DNA of 64,000 bases. It comes from Alphaproteobacteria bacterium. Lineage in GTDB: Bacteria > Pseudomonadota > Alphaproteobacteria > Bin65. Where the stretch lies: positions 1 to 64,000 of the forward strand of contig JAJEGH010000027.1 of the NCBI GenBank assembly GCA_022819985.1, written 5' to 3'. Positions 59,074-64,000 of the stretch are shown piece by piece (position 1 is the first letter of the stretch; every line of letters starts with the position of its first letter). A model generated the notes under the pieces. The model did not search any database. It saw only the letters and a list, made by a program, of their open reading frames with translations, and was not told the DNA's origin. The position numbers and the translations under genes are program-made.

Positions 59074-59508
59074 TCAGGCATCGCCGCCTTTCGTTTCCTC
59101 GGGCGACGCCGCCTCCGCCGCCAGCGCCGGGGCGATGTCCGTCTGCGCGAAGTCGGCACCCTTGAAGAGCAGGGGTTCGCCGGTCGCCTCGGCAAGGGCG
59201 TAGGCGAAGCAGTCGCCGAAATTCAGGCCGGCCGGATGGTTGCCCTTGCCGAACCGCCGCCACGCCCGCCGGGCGACGGCAAGCTGTTCCGTCGTAACGG
59301 GGACCGGTTCGATTCGAAACCGTTCGAAAAACCGATCGAGGTCGTCTGCGGTCGCTGCGCCACCCCGGCGCTCTGCAACAATAGACGCTTCCAGCGCATT
59401 GCCGACCGACATACGGCGGCGCGGTGCCGCTTGGAGCGCGGCCGCGTAGCGCTCTGCATCGGGTTCGTCGAATAGGATCGCGATGACCGCCGAACTGTCG
59501 ACGATCAC
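59074..59508 (-). CDS. vapC: PIN-domain VapC toxin
   Basis: A 144-residue PIN ribonuclease with VIVDSSAVIAILFDEPDAERY (first Asp), GNALEASIVAERRGG (Glu), NFGDCFAYALAEATGEPLLFKGADF (third and fourth Asp). This is the Rv0624/Rv0301-like subgroup that pairs with the PSK-type VapB seen next to it. The GTG start overlaps the vapB stop as GTGA. The C-terminal tail of about 15 residues is acidic. Confidence 0.93.
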   Translation of the reverse strand: MIVDSSAVIAILFDEPDAERYAAALQAAPRRRMSVGNALEASIVAERRGGAATADDLDRFFERFRIEPVPVTTEQLAVARRAWRRFGKGNHPAGLNFGDCFAYALAEATGEPLLFKGADFAQTDIAPALAAEAASPEETKGGDA

Positions 59509-59762
59509 TTGGGCAGCCCGTATTCGTCGTAAAGAAAGTCGCCGATCTCGGTGGAAGACGGCCCCGGCTTCAGGCGCGCAGCGCAACGCTTGCCGAAAGC
59601 GAGCATCTCCTCGATTTCGGCCTCTGCATCCCGCTCCCGCTTCTCCCGCTCCAGGCGTTCGCTCAGGGCGACGGTAATCGCGCCGGTCATCGTCTCGCCG
59701 GTCAGCTCAGCCAACTCCCGGGCGAGGGCGCAGGTCTCTTCGTTCTTGATGTTGAGGCCCAT
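59505..59762 (-). CDS. vapB: VapB antitoxin (PSK-transcription-factor type), cognate copy
   Basis: An 85-residue antitoxin. The start MGLNIKNEETCALARELAELTGETMTGAITVALSERLERE (1-40) is the ribbon-helix-helix-like DNA-binding part; the tail PGPSSTEIGDFLYDEYGLPK contacts VapC. It overlaps vapC by 4 nt. The first 40 residues differ at only two positions from the solitary copy at 59862-60119, so the two arose by duplication. Confidence 0.93.
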   Translation of the reverse strand: MGLNIKNEETCALARELAELTGETMTGAITVALSERLEREKRERDAEAEIEEMLAFGKRCAARLKPGPSSTEIGDFLYDEYGLPK

Positions 59763-59774
59763 TTACGATCCTCA

Positions 59775-59828
59775 GGGTAGAAATCAGATATTTGCTTCTA
59801 CCCTACCGCCATCCAGATATTTGCACAA
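59775..59828 (-). promoter_or_regulatory. vapBC promoter-operator
   Basis: On the minus strand TTGTGC (59828-59823) and TAGGGT (59805-59800) are 17 bp apart. The inverted repeat GGGTAGAA-N13-TTCTACCC (59775-59782 and 59796-59803) covers the -10 and ends 12 bp before the vapB ATG. The same layout stands before the second vapB, which supports function as the VapB operator. Confidence 0.65.
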
Positions 59829-59861
59829 CGCCCCGCAGCAACTGCCTCGCCCGCCCGCGGG

Positions 59862-60119
59862 TCATTTCGGCAACCCGTGCTCGTCATACAGGAAATCGCC
59901 GTGCTCGACGGCGGAAGGCCCCGGCCCCAGGCGCGCGGCGCAGCGCTCAGCAATGGCGCGGACGTTCCGAAGGAGCGCGTCCTTATCCCGCTCACCCGTT
60001 TCCCGCTCCAGACGTTCGCTCAGGGCGACGGTAATCGCGCCGGTCATCGTGTCCCCGGTAAGTTCGGCAAGCTCCCGGGCAAGGGCGCAGGTTTCCTCGT
60101 TCTCGATGTTGAGGCCCAT
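59862..60119 (-). CDS. solitary VapB antitoxin, duplicated copy
   Basis: An 85-residue paralog of the VapB at 59505-59762, with the same start (MGLNIENEETCALARELAELTGD) and the same ending (GDFLYDEHGLPK). The middle (ERETGERDKDALLRNVRAIAERCAARLG) has diverged. No toxin gene follows; after its stop codon lie only 46 bp up to the next promoter. It may be an antitoxin that buffers VapC or a decoy regulator, or a relic of unequal recombination. Confidence 0.88.
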   Translation of the reverse strand: MGLNIENEETCALARELAELTGDTMTGAITVALSERLERETGERDKDALLRNVRAIAERCAARLGPGPSAVEHGDFLYDEHGLPK

Positions 60120-60132
60120 GTCCGGTCCTTTG

Positions 60133-60186
60133 GGGTAGAAACCCGATACATGCTTCTACCCTATGGCAATTCAAGGGGCTGCGCAA
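60133..60186 (-). promoter_or_regulatory. promoter-operator of the solitary vapB
   Basis: TTGCGC (60186-60181) and TAGGGT (60163-60158) are 17 bp apart, and GGGTAGAA-N13-TTCTACCC spans 60133-60161, ending 13 bp before the ATG. The arms, the spacer length and the overlap with the -10 equal those of the other copy, although the spacer sequence differs. Confidence 0.65.
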
Positions 60187-60236
60187 CGCCGGCCGGGCCG
60201 GCTCGCCCTGCGGCGCGCTGAGACCGCCGGCTCCCG

Positions 60237-62834
60237 TCACGTCGGCAGGTAGCGCGGCAGAACGGCCCAGCCGTCGCGCGCGGCGCCGCTGCGCAGAAGC
60301 TCTTCCGTCTCCGCCGCCGAATGCCCTGCCTCGGCCAGCACTTCGGCGGTGTGGGCGCCGGGCAGGGGCGCCGGGGCGAGGTGCTGCACCGACGCTTCCT
60401 CGGGGCGCACCCAGGTCGGCAGCGGCAGGGTCGTGGTATGGCCGGAGGGATGCGGGCCGCGGCGCATGCGGATGGAGCCGCCGCTCATCCAGTTGGAACG
60501 CCGGTCCGCAGTTTCCGCCGCGTCCACCGTGCGGTCGGCGCGGATCTCCGCAAGCGTGCGAAGCGCTACCGCACCGGCGCCCGGAATGCCCGCGAGCCGC
60601 GCCTGGATTTCCCCGGTCGTCAGTCCGCGCACGGCATCCGCGATCGCGCTCGCCGAGCCATCCGCCCCTCCGACCGCCCCTCCGACCGCTGGGGCGAGCC
60701 GGGCGCCGTCGCCGGAGCGGCAGCCGATCCAGACCCATCCGTCGGCCGTCTCGTAAATGCGCTGCCCGGGGCGCTCGCCGCGCGCCTGCTGGCCGGACGG
60801 CTCCGTACCCGGCCCCGCGCCGTTCCGGGCGACCATGTAAGGGAATTGAACGAGTTGCGCGGCCATCGCGAGCGAGGTGCGGACATAGCTGCCGCCCTGC
60901 CCGCGCTCCCGCGCCAGCAGGGCCTGCGCGATGCCGGCCGCCGTCGAGAAACCGGTGATGTAGTCGACGCAGGAGGCGATGGCGTGCATGACCGGCTTGT
61001 CCGGGCCGTCGCCGTACCGCGCCATGATTCCGGTTGCCGCCTGCAGCACGGGATCGAAGGATGGATCGTTGTCGTACGGGCCGGGCTCCATCCCGGTCCA
61101 GGCGCCGATCTGGGCGGAGACGATGGCGGGGTTGATCGCGGCAAGCTGGTCGTGCGCGATACCGAGGGAACGGGCCGAACGATCGAGGAAGTTGTGCAGG
61201 ACGACGTCCGCGCCCTCGACCAGCCGCGCCAGCGCGGCCTTCCCCGCCCCGGTCTTGAGGTCGAGGACCGCGGCGCGCTTGCCCTGGTTGACGTCGACGC
61301 CGAACCACATGGTCGCGTAGGGCCCGGCCTGGGGCGCCGGCGGATCGATGCGGATGACGTCGGCGCCGTGCTCGGCGAGGCTGCGGCCCGCGGCGGGGCC
61401 AGCGACGATGTTCGAGAAATCGAGCACCCGGACTCCGTCGAGCATCCCCCGCGATTTCGAGTCCGGGTCCGTCTCCGTCCCGGCGTCCGGGCCCGTGCCC
61501 GAATCCGTTTCCGCAGGCGCCGGCCGGTCCATCGGCCGTTCCATAGGGGGGGCCAGCCACGCAAAGTCTGCCGCGGCGGCCGTTCCCGCCCGGAGTTCCG
61601 GCGACCGGACCGCCTCGTTCTCGATGGAAACGAACCGGCCGGGCTGGCGCACCGGGCCCCCTCCGCCCGGCCCGGGGACCGGGTCGTCGAGATCGGCGGT
61701 GACCCCCGCCTCCCGGAGGGCCGGCTCGGCCAGCCATTCGGCGCTCGTCCGGACCATGGAGGCCGGCACGTTGGCCGCGCGCATCATCGTTTCCCATTCC
61801 CTGGCCGGGCGGGTTTTCGCCGCCTCCGAAATGAGATCGATCAGCCGCGCACGCCACGCCGGGGTCAGGCTCGCCGCCTTGTTCACGTTGTTGCCCGCGT
61901 CGTGCTCGACATAGGGGGTCTCGCTTACCATCCCTTCGGCGATGACCCGGTCGTAGACGCCGAGGAGCTGGAGGAAGGCGCGGTTCTGGTAGACATGGTC
62001 GGGGGCGCAGACGAACAGGATCCGGCCGTCCGCGCATTCGTAGAAGTTGATCGTCGGGTTGGCGTGGCCCCGGACGAATTCCGCGATCCGGGCGACATGG
62101 TCGTCGGTCATGCGGTTGCGCAGGTCGCGGAGCGCGGGAAACACGAGGTCCAGCACCGCGTTGTCGATGGGCGGGAAATTGTAGCGCGAGGGCTGTCCCT
62201 CGATCTTGCAGGCCAGCAGGGCCATGGCGGCCATCACGCAATCGGCGAGCGGCGCCTCGATATACTGGCCGCGGCCGGTGCGCTGCCGCCGGTAGAGCCC
62301 GAGCGAAGCGGCGAGGCTGCCGAGCACGCCGCCATAGGCCGACGCCATGGGAATGGCCGTGTAGACCGGCGCGCCGAGCAGGGCGCCGAGGGGGCTGATG
62401 TCGGTATAGACGCCGACGGCGGCGCAGACGGTCCCCTCCCAGGCGGGAACTTCGCGCATCGGATCGCCCTCGGCGAAGCCGGGCAGGGAGAGATAGATCA
62501 GGCCGCTGCGCCCGCCGCCGAGCCCGCTATAGTCGAGCCCCAGGGCGGCGGCGGCGCCGGGGCGCATGTTCTCGATTACGATGTCCGCCTCGGCGGCCCG
62601 GTCGCGGCAGATGCGCCGCGCCGCCTCGTCCTTGAGGTCCAGCTCGACCAAGCGCTTGCCGCGGTCGAGCAGGGGATCGGCAGCGTGGCTTTCGCGGCCG
62701 GGCCGCACGATCTCGACCGCGTCCGCCCCCTGGTCGGCCAGCAGCATCGCGGCGACCCGGCCGGGCCAGCGCGTGCCGAGATTGAGAACGCGAACCCCCG
62801 CCAGCGGCGCCGCGCGATCCGGTGCATCGGTCAT
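60237..62834 (-). CDS. double-domain CaiB/BaiF (class III) CoA transferase
   Basis: An 865-residue fusion of two CoA-transferase family III domains (about 8-430 and 464-860), joined by a Pro/Asp/Thr-rich linker (435-463). Domain 1 opens LAGVRVLNLGTRWPGRVAAMLLADQGADAVEI and has a catalytic-type Asp198 in YIEAPLADCV. Domain 2 opens LDGVRVLDFSNIVAGPAAGRSLAEHGADVIRI, but the equivalent segment reads VRTSLAMAAQ, with Met657 at the Asp position. It probably forms an interlocked pseudodimer with one active site. The CoA donor and acceptor are unknown. Confidence 0.88.
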   Translation of the reverse strand: MTDAPDRAAPLAGVRVLNLGTRWPGRVAAMLLADQGADAVEIVRPGRESHAADPLLDRGKRLVELDLKDEAARRICRDRAAEADIVIENMRPGAAAALGLDYSGLGGGRSGLIYLSLPGFAEGDPMREVPAWEGTVCAAVGVYTDISPLGALLGAPVYTAIPMASAYGGVLGSLAASLGLYRRQRTGRGQYIEAPLADCVMAAMALLACKIEGQPSRYNFPPIDNAVLDLVFPALRDLRNRMTDDHVARIAEFVRGHANPTINFYECADGRILFVCAPDHVYQNRAFLQLLGVYDRVIAEGMVSETPYVEHDAGNNVNKAASLTPAWRARLIDLISEAAKTRPAREWETMMRAANVPASMVRTSAEWLAEPALREAGVTADLDDPVPGPGGGGPVRQPGRFVSIENEAVRSPELRAGTAAAADFAWLAPPMERPMDRPAPAETDSGTGPDAGTETDPDSKSRGMLDGVRVLDFSNIVAGPAAGRSLAEHGADVIRIDPPAPQAGPYATMWFGVDVNQGKRAAVLDLKTGAGKAALARLVEGADVVLHNFLDRSARSLGIAHDQLAAINPAIVSAQIGAWTGMEPGPYDNDPSFDPVLQAATGIMARYGDGPDKPVMHAIASCVDYITGFSTAAGIAQALLARERGQGGSYVRTSLAMAAQLVQFPYMVARNGAGPGTEPSGQQARGERPGQRIYETADGWVWIGCRSGDGARLAPAVGGAVGGADGSASAIADAVRGLTTGEIQARLAGIPGAGAVALRTLAEIRADRTVDAAETADRRSNWMSGGSIRMRRGPHPSGHTTTLPLPTWVRPEEASVQHLAPAPLPGAHTAEVLAEAGHSAAETEELLRSGAARDGWAVLPRYLPT

Positions 62835-62966
62835 CGTGTATCCCTTCCTCCCGCGAAGCCCGGCCGTTGCAGCGGTCGAAGGCGAGCGGTAGAATCGGCC
62901 AGGAAATCGGCCAAATTTGCGGCATCTATATCGTAATTAACCGAAAAACAGGGGGATTGACACCTC

Positions 62967-64000
62967 ATGACATCGGCCAATGACGCCATTGAAGCACCGG
63001 CGCGGATCGAGCCGGCCCGGCTGGAGGAGGCGCCGGAGCCGATCGCAAATGCAATCGCAGACATCTCTTCTGCGAGCACCGGCCTGGGCGCCCGGCTGCA
63101 TCCCGCCACAGCGGCCAGCCTTTCCGGTCTCGTTCGAATGATGAATTGCTATTACAGCAATCTGATCGAGGGCCACAACACCCGGCCCCGGGATATCGAG
63201 CGCGCGCTTGCCGGCAACCTGGACGGCGACGAAGAACGGCGCAACCTCCAGATCGAAGCAACCGCCCATATCCGTCTCCAGGGAGAAATCGATCGGCAGG
63301 CCGCAGAAGACAGGCTGCCCGAGCCGGCGTCTCGCGACTTCATCCGCTGGCTGCACGCAGAGTTCTACCGCGAGGCGCCTGAAGCGATGCTGACCGTCAG
63401 GTCCGACCACGCCGAATTCCGCATGGCGCCGGGGGAATGGCGCTCGGCGCCCGTGCACGATGTCGCTGTCGGCCGCCATATCCCGCCGTCCAGCCGCTCG
63501 ATAGAACCGTTCATGGCCCATTTCGAGCGACGCTACCGCTTCGAGGGTATGGGTCCCGCCGCGCGTATCCTCGCCATGGCGGCCGCCCATCACCGGTTGA
63601 ACTACATCCATCCCTTCCCCGACGGGAATGGCAGGGTGAGCCGCCTGATGAGCCACGCCATGGCGCTGAGGGCGGGCATCGGCGCCCACGGCCTTTGGTC
63701 TGTTTCGCGGGGTCTTGCCCGGGGCCTTGAGAGCCGCCGGGAATACAAGGCATGGATGGATCGCGCCGATACGCCGCGTCAGGGCGATCTGGACGGGCGC
63801 GGCAACCTCTCGCAGAAGGCGCTTGTCGAATTCACGCTCTGGTTCCTGAAGGTATGCCTCGACCAGATGATCTTCATGGCGGAACTCTTCGACCTCGACA
63901 ATCTGAACGCCCGCCTGACGCGCCATGTGGAGCGCAGCGACCGCCTGAAACAGGAAGCCGCGCATCTGCTGCGGGAAGCCCTGGTCCGCGGCAGGATCGA
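62967..64000 (+). CDS. Fic-family protein, 3' end outside window
   Basis: At least 344 residues; the frame is open at the window end. The Fic core motif HPFPDGNGR is at 215-223, the full catalytic form for AMP-transfer with its His and Arg. SNLIEG at 64-69 fits the inhibitory (S/T)xxxE(G/N) motif, placed N-terminal to the core as in class II Fic proteins, so activity is probably self-restrained. A winged-helix-type C-terminus may start near residue 325 ([21 protein letters not shown]). Target unknown. Confidence 0.9.
   Translation, partial: MTSANDAIEAPARIEPARLEEAPEPIANAIADISSASTGLGARLHPATAASLSGLVRMMNCYYSNLIEGHNTRPRDIERALAGNLDGDEERRNLQIEATAHIRLQGEIDRQAAEDRLPEPASRDFIRWLHAEFYREAPEAMLTVRSDHAEFRMAPGEWRSAPVHDVAVGRHIPPSSRSIEPFMAHFERRYRFEGMGPAARILAMAAAHHRLNYIHPFPDGNGRVSRLMSHAMALRAGIGAHGLWSVSRGLARGLESRREYKAWMDRADTPRQGDLDGRGNLSQKALVEFTLWFLKVCLDQMIFMAELFDLDNLNARLTRHVERSDRLKQEAAHLLREALVRGRI

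Overview
The window is GC-rich and reads as a chromosomal segment of an alphaproteobacterium. The evidence is gene order: yebC-ruvCAB-ybgC-tolQRAB-pal-cpoB-tilS-ftsH, and a small coiled-coil gene-zapA-5-formyl-THF cyclo-ligase-ymdB, are both arrangements familiar from that class. The oxygen-dependent cobalamin genes (cobG, cobN, cobW, cobE) agree. No rRNA, intact tRNA, CRISPR array, integrase or transposase was recognised. Genus cannot be assigned from what is visible.

Layout. 1-0.7 kb is gene-free and repeat-rich: a 17-bp G-rich tandem array, a 19-bp-stem palindrome and a TetR-type operator look-alike. 0.7-7.2 kb holds a secreted dienelactone-hydrolase-like enzyme head to head with rnd, a hicAB toxin-antitoxin pair, a DsbA/FrnE-like oxidoreductase, a broken vapC, an Lrp-type regulator, a DUF6356 protein, a flavodoxin-fold quinone reductase and an exported intradiol-dioxygenase-like protein. 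7.4-12.6 kb is the reductive pyrimidine-degradation pathway (preT, preA, dihydropyrimidinase, carbamoyl-amide hydrolase). 12.7-32.2 kb is a nearly complete cobalamin cluster: cobB, cobA, cbiD, cobM, cobE, cobL, cobK, cobJ, cobI, cobH, cobG, cobN, cobW, a DUF1636 gene, cobU/P, cobO, cobQ, cobD and cobC. It is oxygen-dependent in type (CobG) but carries cbiD where cobF would be expected. cbiD and cobK each sit inverted inside otherwise minus-strand runs, and both ends touch or overlap their neighbours.

32.4-47.7 kb is the housekeeping core: cell division (zapA), folate repair, yebC, Holliday-junction processing (ruvCAB), the Tol-Pal envelope system, tilS and ftsH. A small coiled-coil gene with an internal 60-residue duplication lies between tilS and ftsH. 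47.66-48.23 kb is noncoding with promoter- and terminator-like signals and the second copy of the TetR-type motif. 48.2-64 kb is accessory: hisI, a VOC protein, an AbrB-VapC pair, a PaaK-like CoA ligase, a small secreted protein, a Rieske oxygenase, an amino-acid-type ABC binding protein, an SDR, a DadA-like oxidase, an AraC regulator, an exported alpha/beta hydrolase, a vapBC pair plus a duplicated solitary vapB under matching promoter-operators, a double-domain CaiB/BaiF CoA transferase with only one recognisable catalytic Asp, and a Fic protein cut by the window end.

Functional groups. PreTA reduce uracil or thymine, dihydropyrimidinase opens the ring, and the nitrilase-fold enzyme releases beta-amino acid, CO2 and ammonia. 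The cob genes convert uroporphyrinogen III to cobinamide derivatives and GDP-cobinamide; cobF, cobS/T, cobV, bluB and the DMB phosphoribosyltransferase must lie elsewhere or be replaced. Four intact or partial toxin-antitoxin loci, one orphan antitoxin and a Fic gene are scattered through the accessory parts.
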